From the NCBI GenBank assembly GCA_015231955.1, contig JADGAN010000002.1, forward strand, positions 62,001-126,000: DNA of 64,000 nucleotides, in the 5' to 3' direction. The notes under the pieces were generated by a model. That model was not told the origin of the DNA, did no database searches, and saw only the letters and a program-made list of their open reading frames with translations. The first letter of the stretch is position 1; the number at the start of each line of letters is the position of its first letter. Below, one piece after another: positions 41,658 to 51,218 of this stretch. A program made the position numbers and the translations under genes. Source of the DNA: Oligoflexia bacterium (GTDB lineage Bacteria > Bdellovibrionota > Bacteriovoracia > Bacteriovoracales > Bacteriovoracaceae).

Positions 41658-44594
41658 ATGAAGATCAAAGATTTTTTCTCGCCAAAATGGAAGCATAGTA
41701 ATCCCCAGGAAAGACTCAATGCAGTCATGAATTTACCGTGCAATGACGATCTAAAAGAGGTGATCCTGCGTGATCAAAATCGCGATGTGGTGCTTGCGGC
41801 CCTTAAACGCGTTCGAAACCCACTTTTTTTTGAAAGCTGGATAGAAGACGAGCTTCCTCCGGGCCATCCTTTTAAAAAGGAGATTGTTGAGCGTTATGAA
41901 GAGCTTTTGTATAAGGCCATGATCTCAACCAAAGTGAACTTAAATGAGGATGAGTTCGACTTAATACTTAGATCACTTAAAAATAGTGAAAAACTGCTCG
42001 AGCTGGCCCATGAAATCAAGGATGAGGAGAAGCGATTAAAAATTTTACAACGCCTGGATAGTGAAAAGGCCCTCTATAAATTTTTAAAGGACTATGAACC
42101 CAACATTAATTTTGAGATCTTGATGGAAAAGATTAATGATGGCGATATCCTGAGAAAGCTCACCACCTTTGCAAAAAATAAAAAGCTTAAGCGACTTGCG
42201 GAAAAGAAGTTAGAGGGCCTAAAACGCAACTATCAAAACCTAAGCAATGCAGAAGTGAGGCAACACCTCGAAGCAGTGATTAGCGAGTTAAAGCTGATTA
42301 GAAAAGAGCGTGAATGGGAACGGGCAGAGAGTGAAATGACATCCCTAGAAGAGCGTTGGAATAAAATTGATCCCGGCAGCAAGCATACCCTTCGCCAAGA
42401 GTTTAATCTTATCCTAAGTCAGATTCGAGAGGGACTCTCCTTATATCAAGAATTAAACCGCAGTATGGCCGAACTTTTAAAGAAAAAAGAGTCGGGACAG
42501 AAGGTTACAATAGAGGAGTTTCGACGCCCAAATCTTAATCACCTTTCTGAAAAAGAGCTTAAAGATTGGAAACAAAAAATTTTTGGCAGCAATGAGAATA
42601 CCGCAGAGATCATGCTTTCACCTCATGAGCAGCAAGCACTACGCTCCGAAAGCAAGCGTCAGCAAAATGAAAGTGAGGCCCAAGAAAAGCAAAAATTATT
42701 TTATCTTGGGAAACGTTTAGAAGAGATTAAACGCCTGCAAAAAGATGTAGAGGTACAAAAACTCTCCGCGATCAGTGCACATAAACGTCTGCAGGATATC
42801 GTTACCCATTGGGATCGTGATTACACTCCTACCTTTGAAAATAATCCTATCAGGCATGAATTTGATAATATTAAAATTGGCCTTAGTAATATTTTGAATG
42901 ATGCCGTGGCCTTGCATGAAGAGAAGCTACAAAAAGAGGAGGCGCGTAAGAAGCGCGCCTATGAAATTGTCCATGATATTCAAGAGATTATTAATGGTGA
43001 GGATAATAAGCATCGCCCGCTAAGACCGCTGCAGGATGAGTTTGAAAAGATCCTTGCGGAAACCAATATTGAACGCGATCTGGTCAAAGCGTATCGTAAT
43101 AATCTTGACCGCTTCTATAAGGAGTTAAAGCAACACAAAGAGGATCGCCACTGGGAAGAGTGGGCCAACTATAAGTACAGGCAAGAGCTGTGCCAAGAGC
43201 TGCAACTACTGGCAAGTGACCTTCATCAAGAATTTATTGGCAATAAACTTTTAGAAATTTTATCCAAGTGGAAAAATGCAGGGCGTGTCTCCAAAGAACA
43301 ATTTGAGGAGCTCCATCAAAAATTCAAACCGATTGCTGATCAAATTATTCAAAGCTGTCTCGATAAGAAGCGCGAATGCCTCTCTCGGTTGAAGGAAGAG
43401 TTAAAAATCTTAGACGACGAAACTGCGGAAATCAATTACAGAGGCCTAAATGAACGAGTTGAAGCAATTCAAGAGGAATGGAGGAGGGCCGGTCAGCTTC
43501 CTATGGCAGTTGAGCGTGATTATGTTGACCAATTTAATAAATTAAAATCTTACTTCTTTAAGAAAAAAGAGAGCTTCTTTCAAGAGCGCGATAAAGAGCG
43601 AGCACAAAATCTTGAAAATAAAATCCGTCTTTTGGCGGAAACGGAACGAGTAATTAAAGAGCCCTATGACAAGAAGATCAAACTGGATAAAGTTCGCGAT
43701 TTTCAGCGTCGTTGGAAGGAGATTGGCCCTATTCCCAAGGGAGTGACTGATGATCCCTGGGTACACTTTAAAAAATTGTGTGACGATTTTTATGAAGGAT
43801 TACAGGAAGAAAAGCAGGAGATCGTTGCCCAAAAAGTCGAGCTACTAAAGGGCCTACAAGAAGTGCTTGCAACTATTGATCATGTAGATTTAAGTGAATT
43901 TGAAGAAAAGCAGCAAAAAGTTTCAGAACTACAAGAAAGCTGGAAAGATATTGCTATTTCTTCCAGAGAGCACGACCAACAATTTCATGCATTAGTCGAT
44001 CAATTCTACCGTCAAAAAAATGAGAAGTTTGAAAAATTAAAACGTGCAAAACAAGAGATGATAAAGGCAAAGCTCTCTTTATTGACCACTATGGAAGGAG
44101 AGTATCCTAATTTAGCGCATGAAAGCGCCCTCACTTCGTTAAATGAGCTTCGTCCCAAATTCCAAGAGGCCACTACTCAAGATGAAGGCCTCGATGCAAC
44201 TTTGCATGAACGCATGCTAAGAATCTTTCGCACAATCGAAGCAGAAAAGAGTTTATGGGAGCAAGAACCTGAGGGAGAAAATAGTGATACACTTCGCGAC
44301 TATCAAGATATCATTAATCAACTGGCAGTCATCTCCCGCATCCTAAGTCCACAAAATAGTTTTGAAGCAAGTAGTGGAGTAACCCTTACGCTTGCAGAAC
44401 AGTTGGAGTATGGACTCAAATTCAAAGCATTGATTGTGGATAAGGATAATCCTGATAAGAACAGAGAAAATGCTCTCAGTGAAGTCTTTAAACTGCAAGA
44501 TAAGTGGATCAAATTAGCACCAATCTTTTCTGGAAGGCCGGAAAAACAAGCGCTTTGGAAGGCCTACAAGGGAGTTTTATCCTCTATCTTTTGA
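41658..44594 (+). CDS. DUF349-repeat coiled-coil protein
   Basis: 978 residues from ATG 41658 (GGAAGG six bases upstream). Upstream in-frame ATGs exist but the mRNA probably starts near 41496 and the added residues are not convincing. The protein is almost entirely charged and helical. DUF349 repeats are recognisable by Trp-containing cores such as LSKWKNAGRVSKEQFEEL, IQEEWRRAGQLPMAVERDYVD and FQRRWKEIGPIPKGVTDD. DUF349 proteins are cytoplasmic; some are linked to ribosome or nucleic-acid functions, but the role is not established. No signal peptide or membrane segment. Its 3' end overlaps the convergent methyltransferase gene by 31 bases. Confidence 0.85.
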   Translation: MKIKDFFSPKWKHSNPQERLNAVMNLPCNDDLKEVILRDQNRDVVLAALKRVRNPLFFESWIEDELPPGHPFKKEIVERYEELLYKAMISTKVNLNEDEFDLILRSLKNSEKLLELAHEIKDEEKRLKILQRLDSEKALYKFLKDYEPNINFEILMEKINDGDILRKLTTFAKNKKLKRLAEKKLEGLKRNYQNLSNAEVRQHLEAVISELKLIRKEREWERAESEMTSLEERWNKIDPGSKHTLRQEFNLILSQIREGLSLYQELNRSMAELLKKKESGQKVTIEEFRRPNLNHLSEKELKDWKQKIFGSNENTAEIMLSPHEQQALRSESKRQQNESEAQEKQKLFYLGKRLEEIKRLQKDVEVQKLSAISAHKRLQDIVTHWDRDYTPTFENNPIRHEFDNIKIGLSNILNDAVALHEEKLQKEEARKKRAYEIVHDIQEIINGEDNKHRPLRPLQDEFEKILAETNIERDLVKAYRNNLDRFYKELKQHKEDRHWEEWANYKYRQELCQELQLLASDLHQEFIGNKLLEILSKWKNAGRVSKEQFEELHQKFKPIADQIIQSCLDKKRECLSRLKEELKILDDETAEINYRGLNERVEAIQEEWRRAGQLPMAVERDYVDQFNKLKSYFFKKKESFFQERDKERAQNLENKIRLLAETERVIKEPYDKKIKLDKVRDFQRRWKEIGPIPKGVTDDPWVHFKKLCDDFYEGLQEEKQEIVAQKVELLKGLQEVLATIDHVDLSEFEEKQQKVSELQESWKDIAISSREHDQQFHALVDQFYRQKNEKFEKLKRAKQEMIKAKLSLLTTMEGEYPNLAHESALTSLNELRPKFQEATTQDEGLDATLHERMLRIFRTIEAEKSLWEQEPEGENSDTLRDYQDIINQLAVISRILSPQNSFEASSGVTLTLAEQLEYGLKFKALIVDKDNPDKNRENALSEVFKLQDKWIKLAPIFSGRPEKQALWKAYKGVLSSIF

Positions 44595-45826
44595 CGTTTG
44601 TCGGCCCAAATCACAAACCTAAGTTTTATTCCTCCATGAGTGAAAAGATGTGTCTGTACTACTTGATACCCTTTGATTTTCTCTTTCATTAAAATTTTCC
44701 GCGGAACCACCATTGCAAGCAGTAAAGGGGCATAGGTCACGATAATCGCTTCAACAATGTTGTGAAAATATTCTCGTAGCCCTCCGGCCATCTCCGTAGT
44801 CTTAATGCGCTCTCCATAAGGAGGGTTAAGCACCACCATGTTTTTATCGTGAAATTTTTTATATTTAAAATTAAAAAGATCTGCCGTCTCAAACACCACT
44901 GGGGTTACTGCGTTTGTGCAGTTACTTTTAGCACCTGTAATGGTCTCAGGATCAATATCAAAACCAAGATAACTTAGTAAGGGAACCGGTACTGAAAACG
45001 AGTATGCACTCTTAATCTCATCATAATGTTTCAAAAAGGGTTTAAAGAGTGGTAGATGCAAAAAAGAGTAATCACGTGAAAAGTTGGCACAATTTAAAAA
45101 TAAGTGCTCAAAAAGGAACGTTCCAGAACCACACATAGGATCGATAAGAGCACTCACTTCGCGCTTAGGCAGCTGCTCTTGCAAAATCATGAGTAGTGCT
45201 GAGGCCAAATTCTCTCGAATTGGTGCTTTCCCTACAAAAGTTTTATAGGAGCGCTTATAGAGTGGATCACCACTGGTATCAATACTAAGAGTACACTCAT
45301 CAGCTTCAAAACGAACATAAAGTTCAGTGGGCACGGCCAGCAACTGTGCCGCTTCGACACCCTTCTTAGACGGTGGCCTTGCTTTGTAAAAATCTTGAAT
45401 TGCAGATAGCATGCAATCCTTGATTCTTCCCGTATGCATGATCCGCGACTTTGATGCTGAGGCCGAAATTTCTGGCAACTGCCCAAGAAGATAGTGTTGC
45501 CAGGGAATTTTCCTTACCTTGTTATAGAGCTTAGGAAAATCGCGGCAGCGAAAGCTTAGCACTCTCAGCAAAATGCGTGTAGGCACTTTCAAAAGAAGAT
45601 TGAGAAGGCAACCACGCTCAAGATCTGTTTCTAGCAACAACCCACCAGGCACTATCTCCACGGCCGGCATTTCATCTTGTCTTTCACTCTGCCGGATCCA
45701 ATGGGAAAGCGTGGGCCACTTCTGCTTTAACTCTGTTAATGCAATTTTTTCAAAATCGAGGGGAACGATAAGAAAGAAGCGCGCTCTATCAACTTTATCA
45801 AATTTATCAACACCATCTAGCCCCAT
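44564..45826 (-). CDS. THUMP-domain N2-guanine RNA methyltransferase (RlmL/UPF0020 type)
   Basis: 420 residues. The N-terminal part (about 15-180) fits a THUMP-like RNA-binding domain (LDFEKIALTELKQKWP). The methyltransferase domain shows SGDPLYKRSYK, APIRENLASALL, DPMCGSGTFLFE (SAM-binding) and the catalytic NPPYGERI. The best-known homologues are RlmL, which methylates G2445 of 23S rRNA, and YpsC-like proteins; the RlmK part of the E. coli fusion is absent. The start overlaps the upstream alkyltransferase gene by ten bases; GGAAGG lies nine bases upstream. Confidence 0.9.
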   Translation of the reverse strand: MGLDGVDKFDKVDRARFFLIVPLDFEKIALTELKQKWPTLSHWIRQSERQDEMPAVEIVPGGLLLETDLERGCLLNLLLKVPTRILLRVLSFRCRDFPKLYNKVRKIPWQHYLLGQLPEISASASKSRIMHTGRIKDCMLSAIQDFYKARPPSKKGVEAAQLLAVPTELYVRFEADECTLSIDTSGDPLYKRSYKTFVGKAPIRENLASALLMILQEQLPKREVSALIDPMCGSGTFLFEHLFLNCANFSRDYSFLHLPLFKPFLKHYDEIKSAYSFSVPVPLLSYLGFDIDPETITGAKSNCTNAVTPVVFETADLFNFKYKKFHDKNMVVLNPPYGERIKTTEMAGGLREYFHNIVEAIIVTYAPLLLAMVVPRKILMKEKIKGYQVVQTHLFTHGGIKLRFVIWADKRQKIEDKTPL

Positions 45827-46506
45827 AAAGAGAGGCCTTCCAGCTCTAAAAGGTGTCGCTTTAATTCACTCCCTTGATGAGCACTAAACCCCCCAAGCAT
45901 TTTCTTTTTAGGACCACTTTTGACCACACGATGACATGGAACAAGGATAGGAAAAGGGTTGCTCGCAAGTGCTTGCCCCACTGATCGCGCGCCTAGTGCC
46001 ACACGCGCGTTCTCCTCCATCCCCTTTAGGCGCCGCCACACTTCTCCATAGGAGAGTACACTGCCATTCTTGATAGACCTCGTGGTACGATAGACATCTA
46101 CAAAAAAGGGGGATTTTTTTTCTAGCTTCTCTAAGTAAAGTTCAAAGCAACTAAAATTAACCTCTTCTCCTAAGAAAAACTTTTCCGCCATCTTCATAAA
46201 CTGAAAGGCATACTCTATCAACTCTTGTTCGATACTTAGCTCACTCTCTTGGGAAAATAACACCGACAATTTTGAAGAGTTATTATCGCGTACAAAGTCC
46301 ATGAAAAAATCTGCATCAAAAGAGTTGAATATTTTTTTATCCAATACTTTATTCAGTTGTTCATTCAACCTTCTTACCAGATCTACTCGGTTATCCTCAG
46401 GCAAGCAAAGAGTAAGAATCTTCTTTTTAGAGATTAAGAATGCAAAAGCACACTCTCCAATAGGTGAGTAGAAAATTGCTCTAAAAATATCACTTTGGCA
46501 GATCAT
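45817..46506 (-). CDS. ogt: Methylated-DNA-[protein]-cysteine S-methyltransferase
   Basis: 229 residues. Directly reverses O6-alkylguanine by transfer to a cysteine of the protein. The acceptor is Cys191 in ILVPCHRVV; VLSYGEVWRRLKG, ARSVGQALASNP and GGFSAHQGSELKRHLLELEG are the surrounding DNA-binding and active-site blocks. The N-terminal domain (1-130) is longer and more divergent than in Ogt or the C-terminal part of Ada. It overlaps the downstream methyltransferase by ten bases, so the two form an operon. Confidence 0.93.
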   Translation of the reverse strand: MICQSDIFRAIFYSPIGECAFAFLISKKKILTLCLPEDNRVDLVRRLNEQLNKVLDKKIFNSFDADFFMDFVRDNNSSKLSVLFSQESELSIEQELIEYAFQFMKMAEKFFLGEEVNFSCFELYLEKLEKKSPFFVDVYRTTRSIKNGSVLSYGEVWRRLKGMEENARVALGARSVGQALASNPFPILVPCHRVVKSGPKKKMLGGFSAHQGSELKRHLLELEGLSLWG

Positions 46507-46624
46507 AAAAAACTCCTACTTTATTCCGATGAGGAAGTCGGGTGGATCATTGAATGACTTAGTAGAATAAAATTGCCTTGTCAAATATTTAAATTTCATT
46601 TTTCACTTGAGAAGGAAACGCTTC

Positions 46625-48277
46625 GTGCAACTAAAATCACAAATAATCAAAATCCATGACTTAAATTATAAAAAAACCAAGCAGCAGGCGCAAGAGCTAC
46701 TTGAAGATTACTCCCCATTACTTCGTTCTTATCAAAAAGATCATGAGAATTTCTCCAAACGCCCCTTCGAGCTATCTAGTATAAAAAAACTTTTTCAGGC
46801 CATTAACTCTTCCAATATCATTTTGGTCGGAGACTTCCACACTTTTGAACAAAACGCAAAGAATTTTGAGCGCCTTCTTAAATATTGTACACTTCACCGC
46901 CTGCAATTTGTGGTAGCACTTGAACTGTTGATGGCAAGTCATCAACACTTTGTACATCAGTTCATGCTGGGTGAGACTAGTGAGGTAGATTTTCTAGAAA
47001 ATATCCAATACGACAAAAATTGGATGTTTCCCTGGTCGCACTATCGTGGGATTTTTCATATTGCAAAAGAGGCGCACGCCCCAGTTTTTGCTATTAACTC
47101 CAAAGGAAATCTTTGCGAGCGTGATCAATTTGCGGCGGATACCCTTTCCAGCATTCGCAAACAATACCCAGATAAAATTATCCTCGTCTTAATCGGAGAG
47201 ATGCATATTGTTTCTAATAAACTTCCTCAAGCACTCTGCCTATCTCTTAAAAACAAAAAGATCTCAGCAACCAAAATTACCACCATTCACCAAAATCTCG
47301 ATCATGTTTACAAGCAATTACAAGTAACTAACACCAAAAATGCCGTCGTTCAATTCACCTCCAAGCGATCTTCAAAACTTCTGGAGTTTTGTTTGCAAAC
47401 TGCACTTCCTTGGTCCAAGTACGAAAGCATGCTCTATTGGATCGAATGCATCGGAGGAGACAGTAGAGCTTTTGATGGCAACATTGAAAATAAATTTATT
47501 CCCATCATTAAGCAACTCCAATCTTTTTTGCAACTCGAAGAGTTCATCACTGATGAAGAGCTTGAAAACTTTATCATTTATAACCGAGATAAAAATGATT
47601 TCATACTAAAAGAGATTCAAAAAATCAAACAATTAAATTTACGTCAACTAGCAGAACATCTCCTTACTAATGGCAAGAGCTTTAAGCTCCCTTATAGCTC
47701 TAAACTTTATAGTGCCCACTATTCTATGAATAAACTCTCCTATTTAGCGGGCGTTTGTCTCTTTGATTCCATCTATAAGCAGCTTGACCTCTCTTATGAT
47801 GATCTGCTTGAAAGCGCCAAGGCCTCCCGTTTTATTGCGCTTATGCATCAGCACATTACCTCCTATCTCTGCTCCAAAATTTTAAATCCGCATCGAAAAT
47901 GTGATTTATATAAAGATCTTTGCTTAAAGCTATCAGCTCCGGCCATCGATCCTTACATCCGAAAAGTTTATATCGAAAGCATTAAAATTATTGATGCATG
48001 CAAAGAAACAGAGGAGGGGAATGACAAAAAATGGAACGAAAGTATTTTCGCCTTAAAACACTCCTTGCCGTTTATCAATGATGTTGCTACTTTAACCGGA
48101 CATATCTTTGCAGAACTGCTTTTTGAGAAGCTCTATGAGATGGATTATAAGATCGCTATTCACCATCTAAAAAATCTCCTCTTCGTACACCCTCTGGGTG
48201 TTGACGATCTTAAAGAAATAAGCGACTTTCTTTTTAAACAAACAAAGCTTCATTTACTGCAAAAGAAAATTTTTTAA
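46625..48277 (+). CDS. Cytoplasmic ChaN/Tiki-like protein
   Basis: 550 residues from GTG 46625, with AAGGA eight bases upstream; a TTG six codons earlier lacks a site. No signal peptide. Residues about 60-215 resemble the ChaN (haem-binding, DUF399) branch of the Tiki superfamily: NIILVGDFHTFEQN, FVVALELLMASHQHFVHQF, WMFPWSHYRGIFHIAKE and ILVLIGEMHIV. The C-terminal 330 residues are helical and unrecognised. ChaN proteins are usually exported lipoproteins, so a cytoplasmic long form is unusual. The stop overlaps the dtd start by one base (TAATG). Confidence 0.8.
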   Translation: MQLKSQIIKIHDLNYKKTKQQAQELLEDYSPLLRSYQKDHENFSKRPFELSSIKKLFQAINSSNIILVGDFHTFEQNAKNFERLLKYCTLHRLQFVVALELLMASHQHFVHQFMLGETSEVDFLENIQYDKNWMFPWSHYRGIFHIAKEAHAPVFAINSKGNLCERDQFAADTLSSIRKQYPDKIILVLIGEMHIVSNKLPQALCLSLKNKKISATKITTIHQNLDHVYKQLQVTNTKNAVVQFTSKRSSKLLEFCLQTALPWSKYESMLYWIECIGGDSRAFDGNIENKFIPIIKQLQSFLQLEEFITDEELENFIIYNRDKNDFILKEIQKIKQLNLRQLAEHLLTNGKSFKLPYSSKLYSAHYSMNKLSYLAGVCLFDSIYKQLDLSYDDLLESAKASRFIALMHQHITSYLCSKILNPHRKCDLYKDLCLKLSAPAIDPYIRKVYIESIKIIDACKETEEGNDKKWNESIFALKHSLPFINDVATLTGHIFAELLFEKLYEMDYKIAIHHLKNLLFVHPLGVDDLKEISDFLFKQTKLHLLQKKIF

Positions 48278-48717
48278 TGAAAATAGTTATCCAAAGATCC
48301 AAAGAGTCCTCCGTTGTTGTTAACTCCGAAATCGTGGGAAAAATATCACATGGAATGGTTGTTCTACTGTGTTTTGAGAAGGGAGATAGCGAACTTTTGC
48401 TAGAAAAAGCTATTCATCGGACAATCAACATTCGAATGTTTGAAGATCCACAAACAGGAAAGATGTCCCAGAATATCTCGCAAGTTTCAGGACAAATTCT
48501 TTGCATTAGTCAGTTCACTCTATCGTGGGAAGGTGAAAAGGGGCATAGGCCTAGTTTCGACAACGCCTTAGAACCAGCAGAGGCGAAGCGACTTTATGAG
48601 ATTTTTTGTGCCAAAATTCGTGCACAGGGAATCCCCGTTGAGTGCGGCGTTTTTGGTGCCTATATGAGCGTCAATATTGCTAATGATGGCCCAGTTACTT
48701 TTTATTTCAAATTTTAG
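48277..48717 (+). CDS. dtd: D-aminoacyl-tRNA deacylase
   Basis: 146 residues, the typical length. It removes D-amino acids and glycine mischarged onto tRNA. Family motifs: MKIVIQRSKESSVVV, NIRMFED, the SQFTL active-site block (ISQFTLSWEGEKGHRPSF in part) and the chiral-checkpoint GPVT near the end (NDGPVTFYF). It overlaps the upstream ChaN-like gene by one base, so translation is coupled. Confidence 0.96.
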   Translation: MKIVIQRSKESSVVVNSEIVGKISHGMVVLLCFEKGDSELLLEKAIHRTINIRMFEDPQTGKMSQNISQVSGQILCISQFTLSWEGEKGHRPSFDNALEPAEAKRLYEIFCAKIRAQGIPVECGVFGAYMSVNIANDGPVTFYFKF

Positions 48718-48731
48718 GAAGTCTAAATTAA

Positions 48732-50132
48732 CTACTCCGGCCGTCCATCCAGGTTCATTGCATTTAAAAGATCTTTCTTCTTTCCCACCTTAAGATTCAC
48801 TAGTTTTGCACTCTGAGTATCTACTCTTCTAAAAAATAGAGTGAAGCGAACAGCGTCGCTCTTTTCTTTTTTCTCCATTTCACTACTACTTCTTGTTGGC
48901 TCAAAGATAAGGCTGCCACCAAATTGCCTCATCATTTCCATGCAAAAGTTCATCGTAAAATCACTACTAGTAGACTCTCCATGCTTAAACGCTATCTCTG
49001 CTTTAGCATTGTCTAAAAATTCAATAATGACAGAGTCACGTACAATCTTACCCATAATCCGAATACGCCGCTCTTGATCCTTCTCTCCAAAAGTTTGAAC
49101 TAGTTCCGACATCAGATGAAAAAAAATCTTCTGAACCACATCCTCTTTTCCCCAGATTAACATATTATCGATGGTATCAATCTTTAAGATAATCCCATTT
49201 ACAAATAGTTTTTTGGAAAAAATATTTACAAGGTTATTGGTGATCTTGTTTAAATCAACACCTTGAAGCGGCGAAGCTGCCTCTGCATTCTCTATAGCTG
49301 CAGGTTCAGACGGGGTATCCTCTTTTGATTCAACTGTACCGCTAACATTGCTAAAATCACTAGCACCTTCGCTGGCCGTGTTCTCTGGCTTTTGCAACGG
49401 CCGTGATCCCCATAGCGCATTTTCTAGCAAAAAGTTGTTATAATGGGAAAAAAGTTTTGAACAATGAATAAGATCATTTTGTTCCAATGTCTTTTTCATA
49501 AGCTCTTCCACTTTTACACAAGAAGGGGAATCTTTTCTCTCCACCTCGTCTAAGGCATCTTGTTCTGACGCTCGATTAAGTTCTCGCAAGCGACGCTGGG
49601 AAAAGGTTAGTATCCAGAAGGCCCCTAGTGCTAATAGCAAAGTAGTTGCTACAAGTCCCATGATGAGGGAATAAAAATCACCACTGCGCTTTTTCCAAAC
49701 ATCAATTTCCTCTAGCAGTGAATCTTTGGCACTTTCTATTTGCGAAAAGAGGGGAACTAAAGTCTCCATATGGCCTTGTTGCTTAATCGATTGGTGAAAT
49801 TGAAACACACTCGAAGAGATCTTATTCATCTTTTCTAGAGCGGCAACCTTTGAAGTAGTATCCTCTAGCTCTTGCTGAACCTCTCCAAAGCACTCTTGGG
49901 TCATTCGTAAAAAATTATCCTGCAAATATTTCGTCGAGGGGCCCATGCTATTCCCATAGGCCATAAAACTCTGCATCACTCTCGAAAAGCAGGTATTGAC
50001 ACCATCTTGAATCAGGTAGTGGCGTCCAAGCGACTTGCTAACAAAATGTAATGACACGAGCAGAATCACCGACAAGAGCAAGGTCAAGGATACAATAAGC
50101 GATATTTTTGTCTTTAGTAGGTTATTCATCAT
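48732..50132 (-). CDS. Membrane histidine-kinase-like protein with degenerate ATPase domain
   Basis: 466 residues. TM1 (about 10-32) and TM2 (about 150-177) enclose a helical periplasmic sensor domain. A 190-260 linker is acidic and Ser/Pro-rich. The C-terminal part (about 290-440) is organised like a HATPase_c domain: VQKIFFHLMSELVQTF at the N-box position, VIIEFLDNAKAEI at G1-box position, and FCMEMMRQFGGSLIFEP at the end. The usual N-box Asn and the DxGxG box are not seen, and there is no phosphoacceptor H-box. It may be a signalling pseudokinase. No response regulator is adjacent. Confidence 0.7.
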   Translation of the reverse strand: MMNNLLKTKISLIVSLTLLLSVILLVSLHFVSKSLGRHYLIQDGVNTCFSRVMQSFMAYGNSMGPSTKYLQDNFLRMTQECFGEVQQELEDTTSKVAALEKMNKISSSVFQFHQSIKQQGHMETLVPLFSQIESAKDSLLEEIDVWKKRSGDFYSLIMGLVATTLLLALGAFWILTFSQRRLRELNRASEQDALDEVERKDSPSCVKVEELMKKTLEQNDLIHCSKLFSHYNNFLLENALWGSRPLQKPENTASEGASDFSNVSGTVESKEDTPSEPAAIENAEAASPLQGVDLNKITNNLVNIFSKKLFVNGIILKIDTIDNMLIWGKEDVVQKIFFHLMSELVQTFGEKDQERRIRIMGKIVRDSVIIEFLDNAKAEIAFKHGESTSSDFTMNFCMEMMRQFGGSLIFEPTRSSSEMEKKEKSDAVRFTLFFRRVDTQSAKLVNLKVGKKKDLLNAMNLDGRPE

Positions 50133-50185
50133 TGCGACTGCCTCCTCGATTTCCAGTAAAATAAAGGATTTTCCTATATTTTACA

Positions 50186-50213
50186 ATTCTATAGTGCTAT
50201 AAATCAGCGTCAA
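50186..50213 (-). promoter_or_regulatory. Promoter for kinase-like gene
   Basis: Read leftward: TTGACG (50213-50208), a 16-base spacer, TAGAAT (50191-50186). It lies about 55 bases upstream of the ATG at 50132. Confidence 0.55.
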
Positions 50214-50246
50214 GCTAGGCCAATATCTCCTTTGAAGCTTGAACTA

Positions 50247-50274
50247 TTGACTCATATAATAAATTTGCTATAAG
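50247..50274 (+). promoter_or_regulatory. Promoter for TonB-like gene
   Basis: TTGACT (50247-50252), a 16-base spacer, TATAAG (50269-50274). The leader to the ATG at 50362 would be about 80 bases. Confidence 0.6.
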
Positions 50275-50361
50275 CTTTCTTTAAGAATAAGACCATGGCA
50301 GCGATGGCAAAACTGCTATTAAGCTGTTACCAGATACCTGATACCAGGGGTTTTACCAGAA

Positions 50362-51189
50362 ATGTCAAAATACTTGGCGCTCATTTTAGGAACATCACTC
50401 CTTTGGCATCTCTTGATGTTCTCTCTGATTTCCAATTTTGAATCCTATATACAATTTTTTAAAATTAAAACAGATAAGCTTAAGCACTCAACTGCTCCTA
50501 TTGCTATTACCTCGATTCCCAAAGAAGAGCTTTTTAAACTAAAGCAACAAAAACGTATGCACACTGTCGGCAAAGATGATGGCAAAAAGAACATTTTCAC
50601 AATACCGCTCCAAAATAAGGCCACTCCCTTTATCCCGCCCACTAAGCATAAAATTGTGAAATCTAAACCGTCTCAAGAAATTTTTAAAGATAATCAAGCA
50701 ACTAGAACCATCTCCCTTGCTGACTTACAAACACGCTTAAACGAAGCAGAAAAAACCCATCTTTCTCCTTCTACTTCGGCAGTATCTATCCCTCAGCTTC
50801 CTCGAAATTTAAACCTTGATATTCGAGTGGAGGTTCCAGAAGGAGTCGATTTAGACAAGCTCAATGAGATCGAGCTTAAGTTTTACGGTTTCAACTTGCG
50901 AGTTTTTCGCTCTTACGTTTCTGCCATTTACCATGCGTACGAAGATTTTAAACTTGCCAGTCCTCACGTTAATTTTGCCCAAATGAGTAGGCAATCGCTG
51001 CTTGCATCGGTCACTTATAATGTAAATGGTGGGATTGAACATATTAGCTTTATCCGTTCTGCAAGTGATGACCGCTTGCAGGCCATGTTCCAGCGAGCAT
51101 TAGAGAACAACAGTGTCCAAAATCCTCCGAAGGAGATTGTCGAAAACGGCCGTTTTCAACTACGCTACGAACTCGTAGTAAATCCGTAA
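50362..51189 (+). CDS. TonB-like energy-transducing protein
   Basis: 275 residues. A single N-terminal membrane anchor (about 5-27, after MSKYLALILGTSLLWH) is followed by a Lys/Pro-containing periplasmic linker (about 35-130). The C-terminal domain (about 180-275) fits a TonB-type fold: VTYNVNGGIEHISFIRSASDD, FQRALENNSVQNPP and FQLRYELVV at the end. TonB couples the proton motive force to outer-membrane transporters. No exbB/exbD genes are nearby. TolA is an alternative, though the long helical domain of TolA is missing. Confidence 0.75.
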   Translation: MSKYLALILGTSLLWHLLMFSLISNFESYIQFFKIKTDKLKHSTAPIAITSIPKEELFKLKQQKRMHTVGKDDGKKNIFTIPLQNKATPFIPPTKHKIVKSKPSQEIFKDNQATRTISLADLQTRLNEAEKTHLSPSTSAVSIPQLPRNLNLDIRVEVPEGVDLDKLNEIELKFYGFNLRVFRSYVSAIYHAYEDFKLASPHVNFAQMSRQSLLASVTYNVNGGIEHISFIRSASDDRLQAMFQRALENNSVQNPPKEIVENGRFQLRYELVVNP

Positions 51190-51218
51190 CTCTAAAATTT
51201 CTAAAACTTCTAAAAATT

